Shown in pieces: positions 25,209 through 33,344 of a DNA stretch of 64,000 bases. The stretch is from Deferribacteres bacterium. Its GTDB lineage: Bacteria; Zhuqueibacterota; Zhuqueibacteria; Zhuqueibacterales; Geothermadaptataceae. Both the position numbers and the translations under genes were made by a program. The notes under the pieces are model-generated. The model saw nothing but the letters and a program-made list of their open reading frames with translations, made no database searches and was not told where the DNA came from. The DNA is taken from contig JACKDE010000004.1 in the NCBI GenBank assembly GCA_020633675.1, positions 709,111 to 773,110 of the forward strand, written 5' to 3'. Position 1 is the stretch's first letter. Every line of letters starts with the position of its first letter.

Positions 25209-26195
25209 GTGAAAAAAGTGCTTAAAATTTTCGGAATTTTGCTTGGCATTGTGGTTGTGCTGATTGTGGCGGGTGTTGCCTTTGTCATGTTCAGCTTTCC
25301 CAACGCAGAACCTGCGCCAGACCTCACCATCGAGGCATCACCTGAATTGATTGCACATGGAGAGTACCTGACCAACAATGTTTCGCTCTGTTTCGTCTGC
25401 CATTCGGAGATCAATAGGGACCTGTTTGCCGAACCGATTGTGTCTGGCACGGAAGGGCAGGGAAGAGATTTCTTTGGTAACAATTCCAACTTTCCGGGCC
25501 GACTGTTCGCGCGCAACATCACGCCGGCCGGGATCGGCGAATGGAGCGATGGCGAGGTTTTCCGCGCGATTACGGCGGGCATCGCCAAAGATGGCGAACC
25601 GCTTTTCCCGATCATGCCCTATACCTCCTATCGCCATATGAGCAGCGATGATGTGAAAGCGATCATCGCCTATCTTCGCACCTTGCCGGCAAAGGAAGGC
25701 GAGTCGCGCAAATCCGAGCTCAACTTTCCGCTCAATCTGGTCGCCCGCATGATCCCGAAGCCCTATGAAGAACAGACCAAGCCGGCAGCAAGCGACTCCA
25801 TCGCCTACGGCAAATATCTGACGAGAATTGCAGCATGCCACTCGTGCCACACGCAGCATGATAGCCAGGGCAATCCTGTACCGGGCAACGAATTTGCTGG
25901 CGGTGAGCCTTTCCCGGAAAAGGCTGGCATTATCCGTTCGGCCAACATCACGCCGGATCCGGAAACCGGTATCGGCAATTGGAGCAAAGACTATTTTATC
26001 GAACGCTTCAAAACCTACCAGAAGCCGGAAATGCAGGAAATCCCCATGCGCGAAGGCCTGAATCCTACCGTGATGCCCTGGTATGCCTTTTCTGGCATGA
26101 CGGAGGATGATCTGGGCGCAATTTATGACTATCTGCGCACCGTTCCTGCGGTTTCGAAAAGGATTGAGAAGTTCACGCCTGCAGACGAAAAGTAA
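25209..26195 (+). CDS. Membrane-anchored diheme cytochrome c
   Basis: A 328-residue protein with an N-terminal membrane anchor (about residues 5-28). Two class I cytochrome c domains follow, with heme sites CFVCH (61-65) and CHSCH (210-214). Methionine-containing segments (FPIMPYTSYRHMS and VMPWYAFSGMTEDD) probably provide the sixth ligands. The pattern matches periplasmic diheme subunits that pass electrons from dehydrogenases. No oxidase or dehydrogenase is adjacent, so the partner is unknown. The start is GTG with GGGAGAG upstream; a longer frame beginning with TTG at 25179 is less likely. A strong terminator follows. Confidence 0.9.
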   Translation: MKKVLKIFGILLGIVVVLIVAGVAFVMFSFPNAEPAPDLTIEASPELIAHGEYLTNNVSLCFVCHSEINRDLFAEPIVSGTEGQGRDFFGNNSNFPGRLFARNITPAGIGEWSDGEVFRAITAGIAKDGEPLFPIMPYTSYRHMSSDDVKAIIAYLRTLPAKEGESRKSELNFPLNLVARMIPKPYEEQTKPAASDSIAYGKYLTRIAACHSCHTQHDSQGNPVPGNEFAGGEPFPEKAGIIRSANITPDPETGIGNWSKDYFIERFKTYQKPEMQEIPMREGLNPTVMPWYAFSGMTEDDLGAIYDYLRTVPAVSKRIEKFTPADEK

Positions 26196-26218
26196 GCCGT
26201 TTCAACAGAAATGGATTT

Positions 26219-26258
26219 AAAAGCGGTGTTGCGACACAGATCGCGCACCGCTTTTTTT
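26219..26258 (+). terminator. Rho-independent terminator of the cytochrome c gene
   Basis: A 10-bp perfect stem (AAAAGCGGTG at 26219-26228 with its complement at 26246-26255) is followed by a run of seven T residues. Confidence 0.88.
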
Positions 26259-26345
26259 GCAAAATGAAAATTTGGCTTGAACCTTTTTGGCGCACTGTGC
26301 TTCTAATGAAGAAATATCTGCACACAATGCACTGGCGACAGCAAA

Positions 26346-27161
26346 ATGATAGATCACACTAAATTCTGGCGCATTCCCAACTATCATGCGCTGACATTCC
26401 TGCATGCAACCTACTCAACCTATGCTTTCCCAAAACATTTACACGAAACCTATGTGATCGAAATGGTGCTGCAAGGCATGGATCGCTTTTTTTGCGATGG
26501 CAAAACCTATAACGCAGCCGCCGGCAGCATCGTGATCATCAATCCCTATGAAGTGCACACGGGCCAGTCTGTCGGCGCCCAGCCGCTGATTTACCGCAGC
26601 CTGTATCCATCGATTGCATTGATGCACGATTTGCTCGGGGAGCTGGAATTGACTACGGCCAAGATGCCGCTTTTTCATCGGCGCGTGCTGCGGGAGCCTG
26701 GTTTATTTCACAAGCTTTTGCAAGTACATCAGGCCTTTGAGTTCGGCGAAGATCAACTGGCGCGCGACACTTTGCTCTGCGAAGCATTTTCAGGACTGGT
26801 TCGCACCAGCGCCCCTTCCGGTACGCTCATATCAGGCAAGAATCCGCCACCTCGCCAAAGCATGCAGCGCGCGCAGGCATATTTGCACGAAAACCTCGCA
26901 GAAAAAATCACTCTGCACCAGTTGGCGCAAGTGGCGGAGATGAGTTCCTTCCACCTGCTTCGCACATTTTGCGATGCCTTTGGCATTTCGCCGCATGAAT
27001 ACCTCACCAACCTGCGCATCGAGCGCGCCAAAAGGATGATCGCTGAACGCAAATCTTTGGCGCAAGTCGCCTGCGAAACCGGATTTTGCGATCAAAGCCA
27101 TTTTAGCAGGCACTTCAAACGCCTCGTCGGTATGACGCCCGGGCAATACGCGCAGGTATGA
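26346..27161 (+). CDS. AraC family transcriptional regulator
   Basis: Residues 1-150 form the cupin-like sensor of the AraC_binding type (FPKHLHETYVIEMVLQG...INPYEVHTGQ). The C-terminal 100 residues contain two helix-turn-helix motifs: ITLHQLAQVAEMSSFHLLRTF and the signature LAQVACETGFCDQSHFSRHFKRLVGMTPGQY. These regulators usually control a neighbouring transporter or catabolic operon in response to a small ligand. Here the next gene is a signalling phosphatase in the same direction, so the target is not evident. The ribosome binding site is weak. Confidence 0.92.
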   Translation: MIDHTKFWRIPNYHALTFLHATYSTYAFPKHLHETYVIEMVLQGMDRFFCDGKTYNAAAGSIVIINPYEVHTGQSVGAQPLIYRSLYPSIALMHDLLGELELTTAKMPLFHRRVLREPGLFHKLLQVHQAFEFGEDQLARDTLLCEAFSGLVRTSAPSGTLISGKNPPPRQSMQRAQAYLHENLAEKITLHQLAQVAEMSSFHLLRTFCDAFGISPHEYLTNLRIERAKRMIAERKSLAQVACETGFCDQSHFSRHFKRLVGMTPGQYAQV

Positions 27162-27292
27162 CACCGACCGTAATGACGCTCATCTAATTGATGCATGTCC
27201 GCCCTTCTAATTTCTTCTTTTTTTTCTAGCACGATTTCAGTATGTTTGCACTTTCAAATTCATTGTTGCTTTAATGGAGAAGGTGCGCAAGC

Positions 27293-28588
27293 GTGAGCGA
27301 TACGCAAATACAGCGTTTACAAAATGAAATCGAGCGTCTCAAGTCCGCTATTCAGGAGCTGACTGTTCTGAACGAGATCGCCATCGCTGCCAGCAGCACA
27401 CTGGAAGTGAGCCAGGTACTGGACATCATTGTCGAAAAATCCATTCGGGCGGTTCAGGCGGAGCAGGGTGCGATTTTGTTGCTTACCGAGCAGGAAGAGG
27501 CGCCTCTCAAAACCCTGATCCGTCAGGAAGCGCTGATGACCGGCAAGTTTGCCAGCTACAAAGTCGGCGCCAACATCACTGGCTGGGTTTTAAAACACCA
27601 GCAGCCATTGAAAATCGACAACCTTTCCGAAGACACACGCTTCAACACCACAGAAGAAGAGCGCAGGCAGATTCAGTCGGCATTGTGCATCCCGATCCGG
27701 TTCCGCACAGAAATGCTTGGTATTTTAACGGTTACCAATAAAAAAACTTTCACCCCGTTCAACGACAGCGATTTGCGCCTGCTTTCCATTATTGCCGCAC
27801 AGTCCGGACAGCTCATCCGCAATTCGCAGTTGCAGGAAGAAACCATCGCCAAAAAGCGCATGGAGCAGGAACTGGCAATGGCGCGAAATATTCAGCACGG
27901 CCTGCTGCCGACCGAATCGATCGATGCTGAATCGCTGGATATCGCCAGCTACTTCAACCCCGCCGATGAGGTGAGTGGCGATTATTACGATTATTTTCAT
28001 CTCGGTAACGGACGATTCGGGATCGTCATGGCCGATGTTTCCGGGCACGGTACATCCTCCGCGCTGATGATGACCATGGTCAAGGGCATTTTGCACACGT
28101 TGGCATACGATTTTTCCAGCACCGACCAGTTGCTCGGCAAAATCAACATCATCCTGACGCAAATCATGCCGCCGAGCATGTTTGTCACCGTGATGTTTTT
28201 GGTATTCGATAGCCGGGAACGCAAACTCTACTACTCGAATGCCGGCCACAATCCGCTCATCCGCTGTGCAGCCAGCCAGCAAAAATGCGAACTCATCGAG
28301 CTGCGCGGCCCGGCTGTCGGTCTGACCAAGCTGGCTAAATACAGCGAAAAGGTGATCGATCTGCAAGCAGGCGATGTTTTTGTGTTATATACCGACGGCA
28401 TAACAGAGGCTTTCAATCGCAACAACGAAATGTTCGAAGAAACGCGCCTGCTGGCAGCCGTCAGGGAGTGCGGAAGCGCCAGACAAGCCGGCGAGATGGT
28501 TACGCATATCGTGCAAAAGGTGCGGGATTTTACCGGCGACGCATCTCAAAGTGATGATATGGCTATTATTGCCATCAAAGTGCAGTGA
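27293..28588 (+). CDS. GAF domain - SpoIIE/RsbU-type PPM serine phosphatase
   Basis: A 431-residue cytoplasmic protein. A short coiled coil and a GAF sensor domain (about residues 20-180) precede a linker with the AMARNIQHGLLP helix typical of RsbU. The SpoIIE-type PP2C domain follows, with metal-binding aspartates in GDYYDYF, MADVSGHG, YTDGITEA and SDDMAIIAI. Proteins of this class dephosphorylate STAS-domain anti-sigma antagonists, and a STAS gene follows 80 bases downstream. The start is GTG. No RsbW-like kinase is visible nearby, so the third partner-switching component lies elsewhere or is absent. Confidence 0.92.
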   Translation: MSDTQIQRLQNEIERLKSAIQELTVLNEIAIAASSTLEVSQVLDIIVEKSIRAVQAEQGAILLLTEQEEAPLKTLIRQEALMTGKFASYKVGANITGWVLKHQQPLKIDNLSEDTRFNTTEEERRQIQSALCIPIRFRTEMLGILTVTNKKTFTPFNDSDLRLLSIIAAQSGQLIRNSQLQEETIAKKRMEQELAMARNIQHGLLPTESIDAESLDIASYFNPADEVSGDYYDYFHLGNGRFGIVMADVSGHGTSSALMMTMVKGILHTLAYDFSSTDQLLGKINIILTQIMPPSMFVTVMFLVFDSRERKLYYSNAGHNPLIRCAASQQKCELIELRGPAVGLTKLAKYSEKVIDLQAGDVFVLYTDGITEAFNRNNEMFEETRLLAAVRECGSARQAGEMVTHIVQKVRDFTGDASQSDDMAIIAIKVQ

Positions 28589-28668
28589 GTTGAATGAAAG
28601 AGAACATTCTATCCAAAGCGGAAAAGCGCAGAGTACAATGCTCATCACGCCAATCGTAGTAGAAAAAA

Positions 28669-28959
28669 ATGCTTGAAATCAAAATCCTGGACGATCACAC
28701 CATTTATTTGAAGGGACGTTTTGATGCGGCTCAGGCTGAACACGCACGCACTGTGTTCGACAAGATCGGGCAATCGTGCCACATCGATTGTCAACGGCTC
28801 GAGTACATTTCCAGCGTTGGTTTGGGCATTTTGCTGAAAACGCAAAAGCGGCTGACAATGCAGGGCCATGCTCTCAAATTAACCAATCTCAACAAGCACA
28901 TTTTCGACGTTTTTCGTTACGCTGGTTTTGATACTATTTTTGAGATTACCGAAGCCTGA
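28669..28959 (+). CDS. STAS domain anti-sigma factor antagonist
   Basis: A 96-residue single STAS domain of the SpoIIAA/RsbV type. The phosphorylation loop reads YISSVGLGILL. Aligned with SpoIIAA (DSSGLG), S49 takes the place of the phosphorylated serine 58, while the preceding aspartate is a serine. The C-terminal FDVFRYAGFDTIFEI helix is typical. It probably responds to the phosphatase encoded just upstream and would bind an anti-sigma kinase when dephosphorylated. Confidence 0.9.
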   Translation: MLEIKILDDHTIYLKGRFDAAQAEHARTVFDKIGQSCHIDCQRLEYISSVGLGILLKTQKRLTMQGHALKLTNLNKHIFDVFRYAGFDTIFEITEA

Positions 28960-29139
28960 CCGTTACCTACCATTCTTTGCAAGTGATGTGAGTCGCATGC
29001 CGCACGCGCTCAAGTCATTTTTTGTTTGCAAATCCGACGTCCCCCTCCTAAAATCCCGTTATACAGACTACGATGCGATTGCTTTTGCACTGAAAATCCA
29101 ATGCGCTGTGCTTCATGCGCGAATAAGGCAAATGAGATC

Positions 29140-30066
29140 ATGCTCCCTGAAACGAAGCAAGAAGGCCTGCCAACGAAAGCTCCTTTTACAGGACGATCTG
29201 GAATTCTCCACCTGGCAGGCTATCGCTACTGGACGGCTTCCCTGTTTCCGGCCATCGCAGGTACAACGCTGCCGTTCTGGCTGCACCCACCCGATTTTTC
29301 TTTTAAATGGATCGAAGCCATTGCGTTTCTTGTCGCGACGATATTTTTGCATGCCGGGTTTTCGTTTCTGCAGGCAGGTTTCAGCCAGCCGGCAGCCACG
29401 CGATCAAAACAGTCGCTCCAATTCTATGGTGCGCTATGTCTTTTCCTGGCCTGTTTGCTGGGTCTGTATCTGAACAGCAATTTGACATTGCAGACTGGAG
29501 TTCCCGGTTACATATTTTTGCTATATGGCCTGGTCATGCTTTTCGTGGGGGCGCTCTATGTCATGCCCCCGTTCTCGTTCCGCCGCCGGCTCGGTGGCGA
29601 AATCGTCCTTGCTGAAAGCCTCGGCATGCTGCCGGTTCTTGGGGCATACCTTGTTCATGTCGGCGATCTTACGCGAACGGTCTATCTCGCCTCGCTGCCC
29701 CTGATTGTTGTGACTGGCTTGTGGATCTGGATTGATGAGCTGGCCAGCAAGGCTGATGATGAAGCGTGCGGGCGCAGGACGTTGGTGATTGATTTTGGCC
29801 TGCGTTTTTCCGGACGCTATGGCGTGCTTGCGCTTGTGATCTCATTTGTTGCGACGCTTCTGCTGGCTGTCCTGTCAGGATCGCTGTCACCGCTTGCGCT
29901 GTTGGCACTGCTCACCATTGGGCATTTATGGAAAATTGCCAAGGTTTGCTGGAGCGAATACGATTCCCGAGAACGCATGTTGGAAGTGTGCAGAAGCACT
30001 ATCGGCTTGCATTTTTTGACCGGTAGCATTATTGCCGTGTCATCATTATTAGCAGCAAAAATATAA
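29140..30066 (+). CDS. UbiA-like prenyltransferase family membrane protein
   Basis: A 308-residue polytopic membrane protein with about eight helices. The second UbiA/MenA motif is recognisable as WIDELASKADDEACGRRTLVIDFG (compare N-x-x-R-D-x-x-x-D-x-x-x-G-K-R-T), as is GEIVLAESLGMLPVLGAY. At the first motif, where MenA has NDxxDxxxD, this protein reads HAGFSFLQAGFSQ with no aspartates, so prenyl-diphosphate binding may be altered or lost. The reaction is uncertain. The start is unclear: ATG at 29140 gives the best N terminus, while upstream ATGs at 29101 and 29026 add cysteine-containing residues. Confidence 0.65.
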   Translation: MLPETKQEGLPTKAPFTGRSGILHLAGYRYWTASLFPAIAGTTLPFWLHPPDFSFKWIEAIAFLVATIFLHAGFSFLQAGFSQPAATRSKQSLQFYGALCLFLACLLGLYLNSNLTLQTGVPGYIFLLYGLVMLFVGALYVMPPFSFRRRLGGEIVLAESLGMLPVLGAYLVHVGDLTRTVYLASLPLIVVTGLWIWIDELASKADDEACGRRTLVIDFGLRFSGRYGVLALVISFVATLLLAVLSGSLSPLALLALLTIGHLWKIAKVCWSEYDSRERMLEVCRSTIGLHFLTGSIIAVSSLLAAKI

Positions 30067-30419
30067 CGATTTTAATTCGGCAAATCATCGGTTAGCCATT
30101 TTGCTCAGGAAAGCCGTTGAAATGGCTTTGTAACATTCGTTCACTCTCATTAACACCACGATTAATCGTGGTGTTAATGAGAAACCGTGCACCCCTTGAA
30201 CCGCTTCAGCGGTTTGCGAAGCAAGTTGGATAACCGAACGGCAATCGACTTCACATAGTGCTTTTGCTGCAATACTCCTGGTTTGCCAGTAGCTTAGCGC
30301 CAGGAGCAGAGTTCAGTTTCATATTTCCCCAAGGCGCATGAGGTGCTGCTCATGCATTTTTTATAAATGATAAAAAAACAATCGAACCCAACCAACTTTT
30401 CGCAAACACGATTGTAGTT
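30067..30419. other. Intergenic region with palindromic element upstream of the ECF sigma gene
   Basis: No gene seen. A weak hairpin (AGCCATTT at 30094-30101 with its complement at 30120-30127, then TTG) may terminate the UbiA-like gene. It is followed by a REP-like pair of palindromes (30145-30214). The ECF promoter should lie after 30220, but no standard boxes stand out. Confidence 0.4.
30145..30214. repeat. REP-like element: perfect 38-bp palindrome plus second hairpin
   Basis: Bases 30145-30182 form an exact palindrome of two 19-base halves (left half TCTCATTAACACCACGATT). A second hairpin with arms AACCGCT/AGCGGTT and a 2-base loop follows at 30199-30214. Paired palindromes of this kind (GTGGT...ACCAC, then CCGCTTCAGCGG) resemble REP-type dispersed repeats mobilised by REP-associated transposases. 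No transposase is in the window, so the assignment is by appearance only. Confidence 0.55.
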
Positions 30420-30962
30420 ATGACAAATCAAAGCGATCTCGTACTCATCAAACGCTGTCTCGATGGCGAAGTCAATGCCTTTGCCGGCTTGATTGACCGC
30501 TACCAGAAGCCGGTGTATAACGCGGCATTTCGGATGCTCAGCGATGCCCGAAATGCCGAAGATGTGACGCAGACGGTTTTTATAAAAGCGTTTGAAAATC
30601 TTGATCGCTACGACGCGAACTACAAATTTTTTAGTTGGGTGTACAAAATGACGATCAACGAATCCATCAATTTTCTCAAGCGGGAAAACCGCTTTGCCGG
30701 CCTGGATTTAAACACGCTCAGCAATCAAAATGCTTCGGAAGATGCGTTCCATCAGTTTGAAACAAAGGAACAAATCGACCTGGCGCTGCTGGTGCTGGAG
30801 CCAAGTCATCGTGCGATTGTGGTGCTCAAACATTTTCACGGGCTTTCGTACAAAGAGATCGGCTATATCATGGATTTGCCGGAAAAAACCATCAAATCCC
30901 GGCTTTACGAATCCCGGCAGCAGATGCGCAAGGTCTTTTTTAAACAGGGATATGTACAATAA
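30420..30962 (+). CDS. ECF-type RNA polymerase sigma factor
   Basis: A 180-residue sigma factor with only regions 2 and 4. Region 2 is LIDRYQKPVYNAAFRMLSDARNAEDVTQTVFIKAFENLD... FFSWVYKMTINESINFLKR. Region 4 is LALLVLEPSHRAIVVLKHFHGLSYKEIGYIMDLPEKTIKSRLYESRQQM. ECF factors redirect polymerase in response to envelope or extracellular signals. The stop overlaps the next start (TAATG), coupling it to its membrane anti-sigma factor. The regulon is unknown. Confidence 0.95.
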   Translation: MTNQSDLVLIKRCLDGEVNAFAGLIDRYQKPVYNAAFRMLSDARNAEDVTQTVFIKAFENLDRYDANYKFFSWVYKMTINESINFLKRENRFAGLDLNTLSNQNASEDAFHQFETKEQIDLALLVLEPSHRAIVVLKHFHGLSYKEIGYIMDLPEKTIKSRLYESRQQMRKVFFKQGYVQ

Positions 30963-31732
30963 TGAGTGAGGCAAAATATCTCGAGTTGATTCAGCGCGAG
31001 CTTGATGGGCTCAATTCGCCGCAGCAAAGTGCTGATTTGCACGCCTTGATGGAGAAAAATGCTGCACTTCACAAATCGTATGAAGAGCTGCGAACCGTTG
31101 TTGACGCACTCGAGCAGGCAGAGATGCACGAGCCGCCGGCGCATCTCAAAGCCACAATCATGAACGCCCTGCCTCGGGCAAAACAGCAGCCTGAACAGAC
31201 AAAAGCATCCCGCTCATGGCTTGCCGGATTGCTGCCACGCCAGCCGCGCTTTCAGATCAGCTTTGCTTTTGCCGGTGGTCTGGCGCTCGGGCTTTTGCTT
31301 TTTGCGCTATTCACCGGCAGCGAACTCGGCCAAAATCAACCCGACGCATCGCAACTCTTCGGAACGCTGGCCAGCTCCGAACAAAGCAGTCAGCCCGTCG
31401 CGGTCGATCTCGGCAGCACAAAAGGCACGCTTGTCGTACAAAAATCACAAAAAGGCATGACCATCGTGCTTGATTTTGTCGCAGACGAGGCTGTTGACTT
31501 TGTGCTGGAATTCGATCCGGAAAGGCTAAAATTTGAAGCTATTTTGAACGATGGCGCGGCTCCAGAAAGCATTCAGGTTGTCGCTGGCAATATGACATTC
31601 CGCCCACAAAACGGCGTCAAAAGTCGGATTTCATTTGTCACTTTAAATGAGTCACCTTCGCCACAGCTCCGCTTTAAAATCGTTGAAAATGGCAATATTC
31701 GCTACGAGACCAGCCTGCCGAAAACACCTTAA
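30962..31732 (+). CDS. Membrane-spanning anti-sigma factor (partner of the ECF sigma)
   Basis: A 256-residue protein. The N-terminal helical part (residues 1-95) has the size and charge pattern of an anti-sigma domain but no His-x3-Cys-x2-Cys zinc motif. One membrane helix lies at about 99-118. The outside portion (120-256) is predicted beta-rich from its alternating pattern. Overlap with the sigma gene and the topology make an anti-sigma role likely; no sequence motif proves it. A PrsW-type protease gene follows within 500 bases. Confidence 0.75.
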   Translation: MSEAKYLELIQRELDGLNSPQQSADLHALMEKNAALHKSYEELRTVVDALEQAEMHEPPAHLKATIMNALPRAKQQPEQTKASRSWLAGLLPRQPRFQISFAFAGGLALGLLLFALFTGSELGQNQPDASQLFGTLASSEQSSQPVAVDLGSTKGTLVVQKSQKGMTIVLDFVADEAVDFVLEFDPERLKFEAILNDGAAPESIQVVAGNMTFRPQNGVKSRISFVTLNESPSPQLRFKIVENGNIRYETSLPKTP

Positions 31733-31762
31733 GCTTTCTTTGACAGTGCATTGGAAATATTT

Positions 31763-32206
31763 GTGAGTACATCTACCCCGCTTATTCAAATCAAACGATT
31801 GGCCGCGCCCGATCACAATCTGGCGGCTGAGCTGGTAGACGACTTCAGTTCCGCTGCCCAACCGCCTGATCACATGCAGCGATTCCTGCAAAATCCCGAC
31901 AATTATCTGCTCACGGCAACTATCAATGGTGCGACCGCCGGTTTTCTGCTTGCCCATGCCCTCGACCGCCTGAAAGAAGATGCGCAAAAAATGTTTATTT
32001 ACGAGATTGAAGTGGCGAAACAATACCGCCGTAAAGGCATTGGCCGGGCATTGATTCGCCACATCGTTGCGCTCGCCCGTCAGCGCAAAATGCTGAGCGC
32101 GTTTGTGCTAACCAATCGCGCCAACAACGCCGCGGTCGAATTGTATCGTGCAACCGGCGCCACTGTACCCAATGACGACGACGTGCTTTTTGAATATCGA
32201 CTTTAG
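31763..32206 (+). CDS. GNAT acetyltransferase (AAC(3)-I-like)
   Basis: A 147-residue acetyltransferase. MFIYEIEVAKQYRRKGIGRALIRHI contains the acetyl-CoA pyrophosphate loop Q/R-x-x-G-x-G/A. The closing VLTNRANNAAVELYRATGA is the usual C-terminal helix. The overall pattern (DLAAELVDDF...FLQNPDNYLLTA) resembles the AAC(3)-I aminoglycoside acetyltransferase group, but close relatives often act on other amines, so resistance should not be assumed. GTG at 31763, behind GGAAA, is taken as start; a TTG 12 bases upstream is possible. It lies inside the sigma/anti-sigma/PrsW run. Confidence 0.82.
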   Translation: MSTSTPLIQIKRLAAPDHNLAAELVDDFSSAAQPPDHMQRFLQNPDNYLLTATINGATAGFLLAHALDRLKEDAQKMFIYEIEVAKQYRRKGIGRALIRHIVALARQRKMLSAFVLTNRANNAAVELYRATGATVPNDDDVLFEYRL

Positions 32207-32226
32207 GAAGGGAACTCTTCACAGCC

Positions 32227-33231
32227 ATGACCGTTGCGATTTTACTCGGTTTGCTGCCGGTGCTGTGCTTCCTGGCAGCGCTTTACTTGCTCGATAGCTT
32301 CAAGCTGGTACGGCTGCGCCACATTTTTTTGTCGATAGCGATTGGCTTTACCTCGGCTTTTGTCAGTTTGGCCATCAACAGCTTTTTGCTGTCCACGCTG
32401 GCAATCGAGCTCAAAATATACTCGCGCTATCTCGCTCCTGTGATCGAAGAAACGCTCAAAGCTGGCTACATCGTCTACCTGATTCGCACCAACAAAACCG
32501 GGTTTGCGGTCGATAGCGCCTTGCATGGTTTTGCGGTCGGTGCTGGTTTTGCACTGATCGAGAATATCTATTATTTGGCTGCGCTGAACGACACAGTAAT
32601 GATGGTGTGGATCGTGCGTGGTTTCGGCACGGCGGTGATGCACGGCGGCGTCACCGCACTTTTCGCGATCATCGCAAAGAGCTTTTTCGAACCAGAAAAA
32701 AACCATCCTGTCCGGCCATTTGTACTCGCAGCACTGGCGGCTTATGCGCTGCACAGCTTTTTCAATCATTTCGTGTTGCCGCCCCTGCAAACAACGTTGC
32801 TTGTCGTCGCGGCTCTGCCGATTGTGATATTTTTAGTTTTCCAGCGCAGCGAGCAGGCTACGCGTGACTGGTTGGGCGTCGGTCTGGATACCGATCAGGA
32901 ATTGCTGGAGTTGATCGAATCGGGGCAGTTTTCCGATTCACGGGTGGGGCAATATCTGTATGCGCTCAAAGCGCGTTTCCGGGGTGAGTTGGTGGCGGAC
33001 ATGCTGTGTCTGCTGCGCTTGCAGGTCGAGCTGGCGATTCGCGCCAAAGGTGTGCTGATGATGCGCGAAAGCGGCTTTCCGATCAAGCCCGACCCGAGCA
33101 TTGCGGCGAAATTGGCGGAAATCGAGTATTTGCAAAAAAGCATCGGCACCACCGGCATGCTGGCCATCGCGCCATTCCTGCACACCGACAGCAAGGATGT
33201 CTGGCAGCTCAGTTTGCTGGCGGAAAGCTGA
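32227..33231 (+). CDS. prsW: PrsW-type intramembrane protease family protein
   Basis: A 334-residue membrane protein with about eight helices. The family motifs are present: APVIEETLK (glutamates 74 and 75), the GFAVGAGFALIEN segment (E112), MHGGVTALFA (H139) and LHSFFNHF (H176, H181). In B. subtilis PrsW makes the first cut in the anti-sigma factor RsiW. Here the gene follows an ECF sigma / anti-sigma pair in the same direction, so the same job is a strong inference. A soluble C-terminal region of about 130 residues is an addition not typical of the core family. Confidence 0.87.
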   Translation: MTVAILLGLLPVLCFLAALYLLDSFKLVRLRHIFLSIAIGFTSAFVSLAINSFLLSTLAIELKIYSRYLAPVIEETLKAGYIVYLIRTNKTGFAVDSALHGFAVGAGFALIENIYYLAALNDTVMMVWIVRGFGTAVMHGGVTALFAIIAKSFFEPEKNHPVRPFVLAALAAYALHSFFNHFVLPPLQTTLLVVAALPIVIFLVFQRSEQATRDWLGVGLDTDQELLELIESGQFSDSRVGQYLYALKARFRGELVADMLCLLRLQVELAIRAKGVLMMRESGFPIKPDPSIAAKLAEIEYLQKSIGTTGMLAIAPFLHTDSKDVWQLSLLAES

Positions 33232-33253
33232 GCAGGCTTTTGCTAAAATCTTT

Positions 33254-33320
33254 GCCGCGAATCAGCGCGAATGCACACGAATTCAAATAAAATCAGTGGA
33301 AATCTGTGTTCATCCGTGGC
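33254..33320. repeat. Dispersed intergenic repeat (CGCGAATCAGCGCGAAT type)
   Basis: Between the convergent PrsW and dehydratase genes lies a sequence built of CGCGAATCAGCGCGAATG, CACACGAA and, further on, ATCTGTGTTCATCCGTGG. This is a well-known kind of dispersed intergenic repeat in environmental genomes, whose origin I cannot state. Confidence 0.45.
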
Positions 33321-33344
33321 TTAGAATCGAGCAAAATGCAAACT

